A stretch of DNA of 64,000 nucleotides from assembly GCF_014645555.1 (NCBI RefSeq), contig NZ_BMLY01000001.1:453939-517938 (forward strand), read 5' to 3'. This document shows, in pieces, positions 46,312 through 56,729 of this stretch (positions are counted from its first letter, which is position 1; each line of letters opens with the position of its first letter). The notes under the pieces were generated by a model. The model did no database searches, was not told where the DNA came from, and saw only the letters and a list, made by a program, of their open reading frames with translations. A program made the position numbers and the translations under genes. This DNA is from Silvimonas amylolytica (GTDB taxonomy: Bacteria > Pseudomonadota > Gammaproteobacteria > Burkholderiales > Chitinibacteraceae).

Positions 46312-47928
46312 TTACAACTGAAAACGTGAAACGGATTGGCGCAGTCCAGTGGCCAATTGCTGCAATTCTTGCACGTTCTGCGTTGCAATCTGAACTGATG
46401 CAGCAGAGCCTTCCACCATCTGCGAAATTCGCTCTACATTCACCGCAACACTATTACTGGCCATGCTTTGTTCTGATGCCGCATTTGCCACATCGCGCAC
46501 GCGTTCCAGGTTGGCATTGGCATCAGCACTGATCGCTTGCAATGCGTGTGCGGCCTCCCCCGCCATATGCACACTACCAGATACACGCGGCGTCACCGCA
46601 TGCATGCTGTTAACCACCTCGTCCGTATCCGTCCGGATCGCATCGACCATCTGCCCGATGCGGCCAGTCGCCTGGGAAGTCCGCTCTGCCAGTTTACGAA
46701 CCTCATCGGCCACCACCGCAAAACCGCGGCCATGTTCACCTGCACGCGCAGCTTCAATGGCTGCATTCAACGCCAGCAAGTTGGTCTGATCTGCAATCTC
46801 TTTGATCTCTCCCGATACACCGCCAATTTCGCGTGAGCGCTCGACCAGTCCGGCGATGAGATCAGAGGCGGCATTCACCTCAGTCAGCAGACCATTGATT
46901 TCCATCGACACCTTGCCAACCAGTTCCTCACCCTCGCCGGCCAGTACCGTTGTACGGGTAGAGTTTTTTTCCGTTTCGCGCGCGGAATGGGATATCTGGT
47001 CGATGCTGACTGACATCTGCTCAATCGCGGCCGCCGTTGAGGCCGTTGCATCGGAGGATTGCCGGGACGCATTGCGGATTTGTTCAATCTGGTTGGTCAG
47101 GTTGCCCGCTGCCTGAGCCAAAGCCTGAGCACCTTGCTGAATGCCTTCGATCATGCCCCGTAGACTTTGCTGCATGGTCGCCATGGAACCCAGCAATGAG
47201 TCGGGGCGGCTACGGCTGAACTGGCCCAGCGAACGGGTCAGATCACCCGCTGCGATCGCTCGGGCGACTTGCGCGGCATAGTCTGGCTCACCACCCAACT
47301 GACGATAAATATGCCGCGACATCACAAAAGCCAGCGCGCTCACCACCAGCAGCCCCAGTACACCAATCAATACAAAATGCCAGACCAGCTGCCAGTAAGC
47401 GTGCTCGATGTCATCCACAAACACGCCAAAACCAACCAGCCAGTTCCAGCCGTCAATGCGGGTCACCCCATTGATTTTTGGTACCAGCACATCAGTACCC
47501 GGGCGCTTGGTCATGTCATCAAAAAACGCGTAGTCGGTATCACGCAGACGAAAGAGGTATTCCTCGAAATTACTGCGGCCACTGGCTACTTTGGCCCCCC
47601 AGTCCACTTTGCCAATCACCGCCGGATTGGGGTGAACCAGACCGAGGGCATCCGTGGTGCGTGCCCAAAGATAGTTCTTGCCATCCCGCAGCCCGGAGAG
47701 TGCGGCGATCGCCTGATCTTGCGCGGTTTTATGGTCCAGCTTGCCGCTTTGTTCCAGCGACTGGTAATACGCCACCTGATGCCGCGCCAGGCTAAGCACT
47801 GTCTGGATCTCGTCGCGACGGTCGGCCAGCATGTTGGCATGCAAGGTATGCAAAGCCACAAAAGCCACGACAATCAGGCCAAGGATGGCGCTGGCCACAA
47901 TCAATCCCAGCCGGGTGGAAAGTTTCAC
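46312..47928 (-). CDS. Methyl-accepting chemotaxis protein with a single Cache domain
   Basis: Chemoreceptor of 538 residues. A membrane helix (about 8-30), a periplasmic single-Cache sensor (about 35-190; [35 protein letters not shown]), a second helix (about 196-220), HAMP, and a cytoplasmic signalling domain with the hallmark hairpin ([20 protein letters not shown]). No C-terminal CheR-tether pentapeptide is seen. The GTG at 47928 is chosen: GGAG lies nine bases upstream, and earlier in-frame codons overlap the GntR gene and are not protein-like. As last gene of the kdgK operon it may sense a pectin-derived or central-metabolism acid (inference). Confidence 0.93.
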   Translation of the reverse strand: MKLSTRLGLIVASAILGLIVVAFVALHTLHANMLADRRDEIQTVLSLARHQVAYYQSLEQSGKLDHKTAQDQAIAALSGLRDGKNYLWARTTDALGLVHPNPAVIGKVDWGAKVASGRSNFEEYLFRLRDTDYAFFDDMTKRPGTDVLVPKINGVTRIDGWNWLVGFGVFVDDIEHAYWQLVWHFVLIGVLGLLVVSALAFVMSRHIYRQLGGEPDYAAQVARAIAAGDLTRSLGQFSRSRPDSLLGSMATMQQSLRGMIEGIQQGAQALAQAAGNLTNQIEQIRNASRQSSDATASTAAAIEQMSVSIDQISHSARETEKNSTRTTVLAGEGEELVGKVSMEINGLLTEVNAASDLIAGLVERSREIGGVSGEIKEIADQTNLLALNAAIEAARAGEHGRGFAVVADEVRKLAERTSQATGRIGQMVDAIRTDTDEVVNSMHAVTPRVSGSVHMAGEAAHALQAISADANANLERVRDVANAASEQSMASNSVAVNVERISQMVEGSAASVQIATQNVQELQQLATGLRQSVSRFQL

Positions 47929-47968
47929 GATAACAGCTCCATGAGTGGATAAAATCTGGCCTGGTGTC

Positions 47969-48760
47969 TTACCAGTACGGGCCTGCCTGCTGGTTGTCGG
48001 GCAAGTGCGCGATGAAATATTCGGGGCGATGGGTACGGGCGATTTCCAGCACCGGCAGTACTTGATCCAGGTGCTCTCGCATGGCTGCAGCCGCTTGTTC
48101 GATCTCTCCGGCTTCCAGCATGGCCACAACCTGACCGTGTTCAGCGACGACCACTTCCATACGGCCGGGCATGGGCAAAGTAAGCCGGCGGTACCGGTCA
48201 ATCTGCGTCTTGGCTTGCTGAATCATCCGCCACACGCCGGGAAACCCGGCGATCTCCGCCAGCGCTTCGTGAAACTCTTCGTCTGCCCGGTGAAATCCGA
48301 CGATATCTGAAGCCGCAATACAGGCCAGTTGCCCGGATAACAGGCGCCGCAAGCAGGCAATATCTTCGGCCTTGATCCGCATGGCTGCACGTTGTACGAC
48401 AGCGACTTCCAGCGCAGTGCGTACCAGCATCGCCTCGCCGAGCCTATCGAGCGGAATACGTGAGACATAGGTGCCCACGCGTTGCGTCACCTCAACCAGA
48501 CCTTCCTCCGCCAGACGTCGTACTGCTTCATGCACGGGCGTTCGGCTGGTGCCGTGGGTAAAGGCGATTTCCTTCTCGTTAATCCGTGCGCCGGGCAACA
48601 TCACCATATCAACAATTTGCTGGCGCAAGCTGAGATAAACCCGCAAGGCCGCACTGGGCCGATTTGCATCAGGCGCGCCACTGGCCGCCTGAAACAAGCT
48701 AACACTGATGTCCTCGGCCGCTTCAGTTTGCAGAGCCGAGCCGGTTTGCGCTTCGTGCAT
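47969..48760 (-). CDS. GntR family regulator, FCD type (second paralogue)
   Basis: Regulator of 263 residues. Its first 35 residues are non-conserved; the winged HTH follows ([20 protein letters not shown]) and then an FCD domain with [20 protein letters not shown]. The C-terminal half is very like the GntR protein at 31.4 kb ([20 protein letters not shown]). It is embedded in tpiA-fbp-fba-kdgK-gntR-mcp, 41 bases after kdgK, so it likely senses KDG, KDPG or a related acid and controls its own operon or the TGATATATCA sites. Which paralogue binds which site is open. Confidence 0.9.
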   Translation of the reverse strand: MHEAQTGSALQTEAAEDISVSLFQAASGAPDANRPSAALRVYLSLRQQIVDMVMLPGARINEKEIAFTHGTSRTPVHEAVRRLAEEGLVEVTQRVGTYVSRIPLDRLGEAMLVRTALEVAVVQRAAMRIKAEDIACLRRLLSGQLACIAASDIVGFHRADEEFHEALAEIAGFPGVWRMIQQAKTQIDRYRRLTLPMPGRMEVVVAEHGQVVAMLEAGEIEQAAAAMREHLDQVLPVLEIARTHRPEYFIAHLPDNQQAGPYW

Positions 48761-48801
48761 GGGATATTCCCGTTATTTTTATTGGGTTTCGTGCGGGTCG
48801 A

Positions 48802-49740
48802 TTACGGCATGGCGCTGGCGGGAATGATCGCCCCGCGGTGCTGAATCACCGCACCGGCCAGTTTGTGCGCAGTTTGCATGGCAGCGCCGGGCCCTTGCCC
48901 GGTGAGCCGCGCAGCCAGATAACCCGCGGCAAACGAATCGCCCGCTGCCGTGGTATCGACAACAGGCGTTACCGGTACGGGTGCCACTTCCAGCCGCAAG
49001 GCATCGGTCGCGACCACGCTGGCTGAACCACCCCGCTTGATCACGACTTCAGCCACACCCAGCGCGCGGGTCCGAGCGATCACGGTCTCGACGTCAGCCT
49101 CGCCGTATAACGCTACTTCGTCATCCAGCGTCAGCAGTGCCAGACTTGAGAGCGACAGCATGCGTCGATAACACGCCGCGGCCACCGCCTGACTTTCCCA
49201 TAAGCGCGCCCGATAGTTGTTATCGAACACGATCATGCCGCCACGTGCCTTGCACTGAGTCAGCGCATCAAACAGGGTGTTGCGATCGTCCGGCGTCAAA
49301 ATAGCCAGAGAGATACCAGACAAATACACGACGTCTGTACGTGCCAATGCGACCAGCACGCGTTGTGTATCCGGCCCATGAAGCCAGTAGCGCGCGGCGG
49401 CGTCTTTACGCCAGTAATGAAAAGTGCGCTCACCAGCCTCGTCCGTTTCGATCAGGTAAATGCCGGGCAACCGATCCGCCAGACGTTGAACCCAGCGCGT
49501 CACAATGCCTTCAGCTTGCCAACTGGCAATCATTTCTTCCGAGAGACTATCGGTGCCCAATGCACTGACATAGGCCACCTCGAACGGCGCCTGTTTGAGT
49601 TGTCGTGCCAGATACACGGCGGTATTGAGCGTATCACCGCCAAAGCGGTACGCCAGCCCGCCCGTTTGGCGTTGTAGTTCAACCATGCACTCACCAATCA
49701 CGGCAATGGTGCGTTGCGCGTCAGAGCGGGCGGCGTTCAT
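48802..49740 (-). CDS. kdgK: 2-dehydro-3-deoxygluconokinase
   Basis: PfkB-family sugar kinase of 312 residues phosphorylating KDG (the product of UxaA) to KDPG. Landmarks are the N-terminal GGDTLNTAVYLARQL, the substrate-site YWRKDAAARYWL typical of KDG kinases, and the catalytic signature DTTAAGDSFAAGYLAARL. The ATG overlaps the last base of the fba stop region. KDPG aldolase (eda), needed next, is not in this window. Confidence 0.92.
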   Translation of the reverse strand: MNAARSDAQRTIAVIGECMVELQRQTGGLAYRFGGDTLNTAVYLARQLKQAPFEVAYVSALGTDSLSEEMIASWQAEGIVTRWVQRLADRLPGIYLIETDEAGERTFHYWRKDAAARYWLHGPDTQRVLVALARTDVVYLSGISLAILTPDDRNTLFDALTQCKARGGMIVFDNNYRARLWESQAVAAACYRRMLSLSSLALLTLDDEVALYGEADVETVIARTRALGVAEVVIKRGGSASVVATDALRLEVAPVPVTPVVDTTAAGDSFAAGYLAARLTGQGPGAAMQTAHKLAGAVIQHRGAIIPASAMP

Positions 49741-50789
49741 CAGACGTTTCCTTTTGCGTAGCGGGCGGCCATGGCATCCAGACTTACCGGTTTGATCCGG
49801 CTGGCCTTCCCTGCGGCGCCGAACGCTTCATAACGCGCAATACAAATATCGCGCATCGCGTCTGTCGCCTTGCCCAGATATTTACGCGGGTCGAACTCAT
49901 CACGATGCGTGGCAAAGGCACGGCGGATAGCGCCCGTGGCAGCCAGACGCAAGTCTGTGTCGATATTGATCTTGCGCACACCATGGCGAATGCCCTCAAC
50001 GATTTCCGGCACCGGCACACCCCAGGTTTCTGCGATATCGCCGCCGTGATCATTGATGGTTTTCAGCCAGTCCTGGGGTACTGAGGAACTGCCGTGCATC
50101 ACCAGGTGTGTATTGGGTAAACGTGCGTGAATCTGCCGGATACGATCAATGGCCAGCGTGTCCCCGGTGGGTGGTTTGCTGAATTTATAGGCGCCGTGGC
50201 TGGTACCAATGGCAATGGCCAAAGCATCAACGCCCGTGGCCGCGACAAAGGCAGCGGCTTCTTCCGGATCGGTCAACATCTGGCTGTGATCAAGCGTACC
50301 TTCAGCGCCGACCCCATCTTCCTCACCGGCAGATCCAGTCTCCAGGCTGCCAAGGCACCCCAGTTCACCCTCAACCGAAACACCACATGCGTGGGCAAAA
50401 TCCGTCACGGTACGGGTGACATGCACGTTGTAGTCGTAATCAGCTGGCGTCTTGCCGTTATCCAGCAAAGAGCCATCCATCATCACTGAGGAAAAACCCA
50501 GCTGGATAGCGCGTTGGCAGACTGCTGGGCTCGTACCATGGTCCTGATGCATGACAATAGGTAAATGCGGGAATTCTTCGATCGCAGCCAGAATCAGGTG
50601 GCGCAGGAACGGTGCCCCGGCATAGGCACGTGCGCCGGCGGAAGCTTGCACAATCACCGGGCTATCGGTGCGGTCTGCGGCGAGCATGATGGCGCGCATC
50701 TGCTCCAGATTATTGACGTTGAAGGCCGGCAAACCGTATTGGTAATCCGCGGCATGATCCAGCAACTGGCGCATGGATACGAGAGGCAT
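49740..50789 (-). CDS. fba: Class II fructose-bisphosphate aldolase
   Basis: Zinc-dependent aldolase joining glyceraldehyde-3-phosphate and dihydroxyacetone phosphate (or the reverse). 349 residues; zinc His residues are in [10 protein letters not shown] and [13 protein letters not shown], with VMMDGSLLD and the [14 protein letters not shown] phosphate-binding stretch. The ATG at 50789 has AAGGAG eight bases upstream. With tpiA and fbp beside it, the gluconeogenic direction is implied: triose phosphates from KDPG cleavage are turned back into hexose phosphate. Confidence 0.95.
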   Translation of the reverse strand: MPLVSMRQLLDHAADYQYGLPAFNVNNLEQMRAIMLAADRTDSPVIVQASAGARAYAGAPFLRHLILAAIEEFPHLPIVMHQDHGTSPAVCQRAIQLGFSSVMMDGSLLDNGKTPADYDYNVHVTRTVTDFAHACGVSVEGELGCLGSLETGSAGEEDGVGAEGTLDHSQMLTDPEEAAAFVAATGVDALAIAIGTSHGAYKFSKPPTGDTLAIDRIRQIHARLPNTHLVMHGSSSVPQDWLKTINDHGGDIAETWGVPVPEIVEGIRHGVRKINIDTDLRLAATGAIRRAFATHRDEFDPRKYLGKATDAMRDICIARYEAFGAAGKASRIKPVSLDAMAARYAKGNV

Positions 50790-50838
50790 GACAAAACTCC
50801 TTATGTCCGGCTGCGCGTGGCAACCGGGGCAAATCTGA

Positions 50839-51894
50839 TCAGTATTCGGTCCAGAGATTACGCAGCGCGTCAACAAGATCTGGCAGTGGGCGGCGTGCGT
50901 GCTGGTGGTAGTTTTCAAGGCGCTCCACTTCGTCACGCGAGCCCAGCATGACGGGCGTGCGCTGATGCAGCGTGTGCGGCTGAATATCCATGACACGCTC
51001 GTGGCCGGTACTGCTTTTGCCACCGGCTTGTTCCACCAGCATGGACATAGGGTTGGCTTCATACAGCAGGCGCAACTTGCCAAAACGACTGACTTCCCGC
51101 CCGTCTTGCGGGTACAGGAACACGCCGCCGCGCAATAGAATCCGGTGAACGTCAGCGACCATGGCGGCTACCCAGCGCATGTTGAAATCCTGCTGGCGCG
51201 GGCCATGTGTGCCGGCCATGCATTCCTGCACGTAGCGCTTGACCGGGCTCTCCCAATGACGGGTGTTGGCGGTGTTGATGGCAAATTCGCGCGTCTGGCA
51301 CGGGATAGACATGCGCGGATGCGTGAGGATGAATTCACCACTCCCCCGCTCGAGGGTAAAACCATGCGTGCCCTCGCCCGTGGTCAGTACCAGCATGGTG
51401 GCCGGGCCATAAATGGCGTAACCGGCGCAAACTTGTTCAGAACCAGGCTGAAGGAAGTCTGCCTCTGTGGCCGGAACACGCGCGCCAGGGCATCTGAGGA
51501 TCGAAAAAATGGTCCCGACCGGGGCATTGATATCGACGTTGGATGAGCCATCCAGCGGATCAAACAGCAGCAGATATTGCCCGGCGGTGCGTTCCTGGCT
51601 GGTGCGGCTGATGCGCGCCATTTCTTCGGAAGCCAGGGCTGCCAGCGCAGCATGCTCGCGCGTCCCCTCCAGCAAAATATCGTTGGCGATAATGTCGAGC
51701 TTTTTCTGTTCTTCGCCCTGAACGTTATCAACACCGGCGCTGCCGGTGGTACCGGCCAGTGCACTGCGATCCACTGCCGCGGCAATGGTGCGGCAGCACA
51801 TGGCGACCTGATGGATCAACTGATAAAGCGCAACTGGATGACGATCATCCGATGCACATTCAGTTGCGATGAAAGTAGATAGATTAATACTCAT
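50839..51894 (-). CDS. fbp: Fructose-1,6-bisphosphatase class 1
   Basis: Gluconeogenic phosphatase converting fructose-1,6-bisphosphate to fructose-6-phosphate, 351 residues. The metal site [13 protein letters not shown], the substrate loop RYVQECMAG and the C-terminal [19 protein letters not shown] are intact. It lies between tpiA and fba. Fbp in an operon with kdgK is unusual and points to growth on uronic acids, where all hexose must be made from trioses. Confidence 0.95.
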   Translation of the reverse strand: MSINLSTFIATECASDDRHPVALYQLIHQVAMCCRTIAAAVDRSALAGTTGSAGVDNVQGEEQKKLDIIANDILLEGTREHAALAALASEEMARISRTSQERTAGQYLLLFDPLDGSSNVDINAPVGTIFSILRCPGARVPATEADFLQPGSEQVCAGYAIYGPATMLVLTTGEGTHGFTLERGSGEFILTHPRMSIPCQTREFAINTANTRHWESPVKRYVQECMAGTHGPRQQDFNMRWVAAMVADVHRILLRGGVFLYPQDGREVSRFGKLRLLYEANPMSMLVEQAGGKSSTGHERVMDIQPHTLHQRTPVMLGSRDEVERLENYHQHARRPLPDLVDALRNLWTEY

Positions 51895-51924
51895 GATTCA
51901 CCTGTCTGACATGACCATCCGCGC

Positions 51925-52749
51925 TCAAGAGCGCACTGCGGCTTTGTAAATCCTCGACAGCGCTTGCGGCGAGAGCGAGGCGCGCCCCACCAGGGCACCA
52001 TCGACATCCGGCATCGCAAACAGCGCTGCGGCGTTGTGCTCGCTGACGCTGCCGCCGTACAGCACGCTGATGTCGCCAGCTGCCACGGGGTCAGTTTCTG
52101 CGAGGCAAGCCCGGATAAACGCGTGTGCTGCCTGGGCCTCATCCGGCGTCGCGGCCGTACCGGTACCAATGGCCCAAACCGGCTCATAAGCCACCACCAC
52201 ATCACGCCAGCCCGGTATCTGAACCAGATGCCGCAATTGCCGGGAGAGAATGTGTTCGGTCAGTTGGTTGTCACGCTCTAGCCGGCTTTCACCAATGCAC
52301 ACTACCGGCGTGATACCGGCATCCAGGCATGCTTGCGCCTTGGCCGCCGTTAACTGATCGCATTCCAGATGATGCCGGCGCCGTTCTGAATGCCCGACGA
52401 TGGCATAAGAACAACCGATCTCCGCCAGCATGCGTGCGGACCATTCGCCCGTCCGTTCGCCACCAGAAAGTTCGGCCACGTTCTGTGCACTCGTCGCCAG
52501 CTGCGTACCTTGTGCAAGTCGCCGTATTTCCCCGAGATAAGGCGCGGGTGGGCACAACACCAGCGCAACCTGAGGCACTACGACATCCGCCAGCACACTG
52601 ACTGTTTCCAGACATAAATCCAGATCGCCATGCATCTTCCAGTTACCGACAACCAGCCGCTGGCGTGCGGGCTGGACCGGTAGCACATTGGCCGCCTTGT
52701 TCGGGCTTCTTGTGAAAGCCGACAGCGGTCCTTTTTTCATTTCAGCCAT
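51925..52749 (-). CDS. tpiA: Triosephosphate isomerase
   Basis: Interconverts glyceraldehyde-3-phosphate and dihydroxyacetone phosphate. 274 residues with the catalytic Lys in VGNWKMHG, His in AIVGHSERR and Glu in VAYEPVWAIGTGTAA; the phosphate loop is VLYGGSVSEHN. The first 30 residues are an extra tail not usual in TpiA. The true start may be the ATG three codons on, for which AGGGA is better spaced. First gene of the operon. It is possibly a second copy, since a housekeeping tpiA usually lies elsewhere. Confidence 0.94.
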   Translation of the reverse strand: MAEMKKGPLSAFTRSPNKAANVLPVQPARQRLVVGNWKMHGDLDLCLETVSVLADVVVPQVALVLCPPAPYLGEIRRLAQGTQLATSAQNVAELSGGERTGEWSARMLAEIGCSYAIVGHSERRRHHLECDQLTAAKAQACLDAGITPVVCIGESRLERDNQLTEHILSRQLRHLVQIPGWRDVVVAYEPVWAIGTGTAATPDEAQAAHAFIRACLAETDPVAAGDISVLYGGSVSEHNAAALFAMPDVDGALVGRASLSPQALSRIYKAAVRS

Positions 52750-52796
52750 TTCCCTGTCCTGTTAGGGCCGTTAAAACGCTGCAAATGTCTATGCGA

Positions 52797-52809
52797 TTGG
52801 CATACAAGC
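52797..52809. promoter_or_regulatory. Weak candidate operator upstream of tpiA
   Basis: TTGGCATACAAGC has TTG and CAA arms around a five-base centre, loosely like some GntR/FCD operators, 48 bases before the tpiA ATG. It differs from the TGATATATCA sites. Confidence 0.2.
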
Positions 52810-52886
52810 CAGCATCGCTGACCGGATCAGGCTGACGGTTGCGCAGGCAAACCGGATCGGGTCAACAAGCTGTAGTCGGGAAGAAC

Positions 52887-52911
52887 AACCTCCCGGCCAG
52901 GCCGGGAGGTT
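52887..52911 (-). terminator. Terminator of the second GH28 gene
   Basis: Perfect 11 bp GC-rich stem AACCTCCCGGC/GCCGGGAGGTT with a three-base loop, followed on the minus strand by GTTCTTCCC. Strong hairpin, mediocre T-run, 42 bases after the stop. Confidence 0.6.
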
Positions 52912-52953
52912 GGGAGTGCGCCACCGCCACGGGGCAGCGCGAGTCGCTCTGAA

Positions 52954-55275
52954 TTACTGGGAAGCCCAGGTAGAGCCGAACAGGTTGGATTGACCAATTG
53001 CCGGGAAGTCAACGAACGCGTTGCTGCAATCGACAACCTTGGATGGATCAACAGCCTGTGTAACCTGGCCATTCACCGTCACGTTGCTGGAGGTGCTGCC
53101 AAAGATCGGCAGGTTGACACCCTTGATGGTCAGGTTGGCATCCGACATGGCGCTCATGGTGACGGCCGTTGCATTGTCAGCGACCACGTTGTTCAACGTC
53201 ATGGTCAGCGGCAGTTGTGCGTTGCCCGAGCCACCGGTGTTAGCGGCAAAACCTTGCAGCTTGGCGTTCGAGGTACCCATGATGCGCACGTTGTTCAGTG
53301 TGATGTCATGGAAGTTCGGGTCAAGGTACTTGGTGTACGTCACGCCATTCTGCAAGATGGTTGGCAGTGCCTTGGTGCTGTAGTACGGGGTAAACAGCAA
53401 GGCGTTTTGCGCGTTCTTGATACAAATATTGGTGTAGGTGATGTTGCTGACCTCACCGCCACGTGCATAGTCGGACTTGATACGCAGACCTTCTTCAGAA
53501 CCCTCGAACGAGTTGTCATACACCTGTACGTTGGTTACGCCGGAGTTGGTTTCACTACCGATCGAAATGCCGTGACCCCAGTAGATGTGGTTGTGGGCGA
53601 TGATGATGCCCCACTTGCGATCAGAACGAACGTCACGGTTACCATCGATGGCAAACAGGCTGTTACCCAGCGGGCCAACGTAAGTCGAACCTGGCGTCGG
53701 GTTGTTGCTGCCCTTCAGTGCAATGTCATCGTCGCCGGTGCTGACGTGGTTGAACACAAACACAAAGTTCTTCAGGTAGCCGTCAAAAGAGATCTTGCCG
53801 GTGCTGGAGGATGTGGCGGTCGAGGCGATGGTCGACGTGCCGCCACCGGTCGGTGTGGTCACCGTGTTGCTGCCGCCAGTCACCAGAGCGACTTGCGTTG
53901 CCTTGCTGGCCGAACCCGGATCAAACGCGTCGGTGTTCTTGACGTTGTCTTCAGTAAAGGTGGCACCGGTATACAGCGGGTTACCGTTACCAGCCGGGTT
54001 GGCAAAAGCAGCCAGCGTCGGGGTTTGTACCTTCACGCCCCAGATGGTCAGACCATCAATACCGCTCGGTACCACGTGGAAGTTGGCGCTGTTGTTCAGG
54101 GTAATGCGATACAGCGTCAGGTTCTTGGCGTAGTTGAACACCATCATGCGGAAGTTGGACTGCGAGCCCGCACCGGTCGTGCCGTTTTGCACCATGTTGC
54201 CGAGGTAAGCCAGATCCCACCAGGTCATGTTGCGGGCGGAGGACTTGGAATCCACGACCGTGCCGCCATTATCGCAAGAAGTGCCATCAACAGCCTGGCC
54301 GCCGGTGGCGTACTTGGCGTAGGTGTTGGAACACGTCATGTCTACTTTCATCAGCGGGTAAAGCTTGTTGGACGTGACGATTTCCGAGTAAGCACGACTA
54401 TCAATACGACCATCACCCATCACGGCGGAGTTCACCATGTTGTTGCCGTTGATCAGGGCCAGACAGTTGCTGGAGCTACCGGCCTTGGTCGCGCTGACTG
54501 CGGTGTTGGCGCAATAGGTGCTCGTGCCGCCCAGATAGGTCATGACATCGCGTGAGGCGTAGAGCGTCACACCCTTGTCAATCCACAAGGTCACGCCCGA
54601 CGGCAGAGTCAGCGGGCCGCTGATAAAGCCATTGGAGCCATCAGCCCCCTGGCTGACCACGAGGCGCACAGCAAACTTGGAAGCCTTGTAGGTCGGTTTG
54701 GCCAGTTCTTCACCGCTCGCACCGGCAATGTTCTGTGCCATTTGCGTGGTGGTATAGGCTTGCTTGGCGTAATCGTACTGACGCAGGGTCACTTGCGCAT
54801 TGGCCAGGGTTTGCGCTGCAGTCGCTGCTGCATCGGCGGCCTGGATCTTGGCACCGACTTCTGCATCAACCGAGGCACCGCAAGCATTCAGTGCCGCCTG
54901 AATACGCGCCTGGTCAGGGTTGGAAGTAGTCGTTGCAACGCCAGCGCCCGAGCTGGACGGATCTGCTTCGGGTGGCAGCGAGCCATCAGGACGGCTGACA
55001 ACCGGCACCTGCGCGGTACCCACGGTATTGGGCTGAGCGTACAACGTGGCACACACCTGGGCATCTGTCGGGAGCGTAGGCTCTGCCGGCAGATTGGCGT
55101 CATAGCTGACTGTGCCGACCTGGAACGGCTTGTCGGACGAATAGCTGTTGGCGTTGGCGTTATCACTGCCGCCACCACACGCGGTCATGGCAATAGCGGC
55201 CGCGGCCATTGCACAAGTCAGGGCCGCCGCCCCTTTCCAGCGCTGCATCAGCGCTCTGGATGCGTTCATTTTCAT
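52954..55275 (-). CDS. GH28 polygalacturonase-like lipoprotein, large form
   Basis: A 773-residue predicted pectinase. Its lipoprotein signal ends AIAMTAC (Cys about 32). A long N-terminal region (about 35-215) contains an Ala/Gln-rich helical stretch (AADAAATAAQTLANAQVTLR). The beta-helix then shows the GH28 motifs, with one deviation: NTDAFD instead of NTDGID, then STGDDDIALK, WGHGISIGSE and LRIKSD. About 45 mostly Thr/Ser/Gly residues are inserted between the first two motifs. The catalytic Asp residues, His, Arg and Lys all remain, so activity is expected, perhaps on a different pectin such as an exo- or rhamnogalacturonan substrate. The start at 55275 has GGAG 11 bases upstream. Confidence 0.9.
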   Translation of the reverse strand: MKMNASRALMQRWKGAAALTCAMAAAAIAMTACGGGSDNANANSYSSDKPFQVGTVSYDANLPAEPTLPTDAQVCATLYAQPNTVGTAQVPVVSRPDGSLPPEADPSSSGAGVATTTSNPDQARIQAALNACGASVDAEVGAKIQAADAAATAAQTLANAQVTLRQYDYAKQAYTTTQMAQNIAGASGEELAKPTYKASKFAVRLVVSQGADGSNGFISGPLTLPSGVTLWIDKGVTLYASRDVMTYLGGTSTYCANTAVSATKAGSSSNCLALINGNNMVNSAVMGDGRIDSRAYSEIVTSNKLYPLMKVDMTCSNTYAKYATGGQAVDGTSCDNGGTVVDSKSSARNMTWWDLAYLGNMVQNGTTGAGSQSNFRMMVFNYAKNLTLYRITLNNSANFHVVPSGIDGLTIWGVKVQTPTLAAFANPAGNGNPLYTGATFTEDNVKNTDAFDPGSASKATQVALVTGGSNTVTTPTGGGTSTIASTATSSSTGKISFDGYLKNFVFVFNHVSTGDDDIALKGSNNPTPGSTYVGPLGNSLFAIDGNRDVRSDRKWGIIIAHNHIYWGHGISIGSETNSGVTNVQVYDNSFEGSEEGLRIKSDYARGGEVSNITYTNICIKNAQNALLFTPYYSTKALPTILQNGVTYTKYLDPNFHDITLNNVRIMGTSNAKLQGFAANTGGSGNAQLPLTMTLNNVVADNATAVTMSAMSDANLTIKGVNLPIFGSTSSNVTVNGQVTQAVDPSKVVDCSNAFVDFPAIGQSNLFGSTWASQ

Positions 55276-55445
55276 GATTTGACTTCTCCGGAACCGGGCT
55301 TTCGCTATCCGCAAATGCCCGTGGTTTCATCGTTGTTTTGGCCAAACACCGGCTGGCGAGCGGCAAGCCGCTCCCTGCGGTACGGAAAAACCGTACCGAG
55401 GGGTGTGCCACGGTGATTGCTTTCTGGCGCGTATGCGCCGGGAAA

Positions 55446-56729
55446 TCAGAAGTGCGCGATCAGGCCGATACCAAATGCGCGCGGGCTATCACCCGGAGCC
55501 AGAAATGCGCTGGATGTACCCGAGTTATTGCTGTAAATCGGCGCCTGCCCCAGATTCACGCTTTGTTGGGATTTGTTATTGATATCGGTGTAATAAACGT
55601 AAGTGGACAAGTAATCATTAAACTTGTACATCGCACCCACCGACCATTGCGTGGCTTCGTAATCTTCCGGATTGGCAAAAGTGGCGTCATCCAGCTTGCC
55701 CAGCTTTGCGTAGCCAGCCATGAAAGAAATGTTTTCGCCAATATCCTGCGCAGCGGAAATCATCCAGCCATTCTGCTTCATTTTTCCAACGGTGGTGGAC
55801 GGATACAGATTGGTGCCACTGGCCGGAGTGAATTGCGAATAACCATAATTGGCTACTTCATAGCCAACACCCACATAGGTTTTGGTCGGGAATTTGTATG
55901 AAGCAACAACTTTATAAAAATAGGTATCGGCGTTATTTACGGCACCGGTCTGAAAACCATAACCTGCGCTCAGATTATCCGTCAGCACACCAGTATTGGC
56001 CTGGCGATCATAACCCGCGCCAATTTCAAAACCGCCAATGCCGTATTTGGCCGCCAGCGAGTAGCGACCACGATTGCCACCACTGCTTTCGTTCTCGTCA
56101 AACCCGTACGATGCGGCAGCCTGAAAACCTGCCCACACTGGTGTGGTGTAATGCACAGAGTTCTTGTAACGGGCTTCGCCACGACTGAAGATACTGTTAG
56201 CGTTACCGGTCATCTGGGCTGAAGTATTGTTCAGCACATCAAGCCCGTGCGCGGTCAAACCCAGATTACCACCCAGTTCACCACCAGAGCCGACAAGGCT
56301 GCGATACGCCGAATCATTGTTACCGGCAATGAAACGACCAAAACGGGTGTCATCAATACCAACAAATGTATTGCGGGATTCCAGCGTAGCAGAGCTACCC
56401 TGGTCATTCACGCCACCATTTTCGAAGTTATTCAGACCGCCTTCCAGTTGCCAAATCCCCCTGGCGTATTGGTTAATACCAATGGACCCGGAAAATCCAA
56501 GACGGGAATTACCATCTGAAACACGACCGCGAGAGGAATAAGGTGTAACGCCACCTTCTGCCTGAACCGATTCAACCTGTCCATTCAAAAAACCATAAAT
56601 CGTAGTTTGAATATCCAGATCTTTCATTGCCTGGCTCACATCGGCAAATGCCGGAGCACAGATGCAACTGAAAACCGATGCGCCAGCCAGCAGCATGGCT
56701 TTCATTCTGAAATTGCCACTTCTTTCCAT
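55446..56729 (-). CDS. General porin (Gram-negative porin family)
   Basis: Outer-membrane beta-barrel of 427 residues. A signal peptide (about 1-29, ending PAFA) is followed by a betaproteobacterial porin pattern: IYGFLNGQVESVQ, SRLGFSGS, RNTFVGID, RFGRFIAGN and the terminal aromatic FGIGLIAHF. GGAG lies nine bases before the ATG. It sits between exuT and the large GH28 gene on the same strand, so it is a good candidate for the entry route of galacturonides, though substrate is not visible in sequence. Confidence 0.92.
   Translation of the reverse strand: MERSGNFRMKAMLLAGASVFSCICAPAFADVSQAMKDLDIQTTIYGFLNGQVESVQAEGGVTPYSSRGRVSDGNSRLGFSGSIGINQYARGIWQLEGGLNNFENGGVNDQGSSATLESRNTFVGIDDTRFGRFIAGNNDSAYRSLVGSGGELGGNLGLTAHGLDVLNNTSAQMTGNANSIFSRGEARYKNSVHYTTPVWAGFQAAASYGFDENESSGGNRGRYSLAAKYGIGGFEIGAGYDRQANTGVLTDNLSAGYGFQTGAVNNADTYFYKVVASYKFPTKTYVGVGYEVANYGYSQFTPASGTNLYPSTTVGKMKQNGWMISAAQDIGENISFMAGYAKLGKLDDATFANPEDYEATQWSVGAMYKFNDYLSTYVYYTDINNKSQQSVNLGQAPIYSNNSGTSSAFLAPGDSPRAFGIGLIAHF

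Noticed and set aside
55378-55398. Hairpin CGGTACGG/CCGTACCG after the porin as a terminator
   Set aside because: No T-run follows on the minus strand and the stem is only 8 bp; it may be an mRNA stem but cannot be called a terminator.
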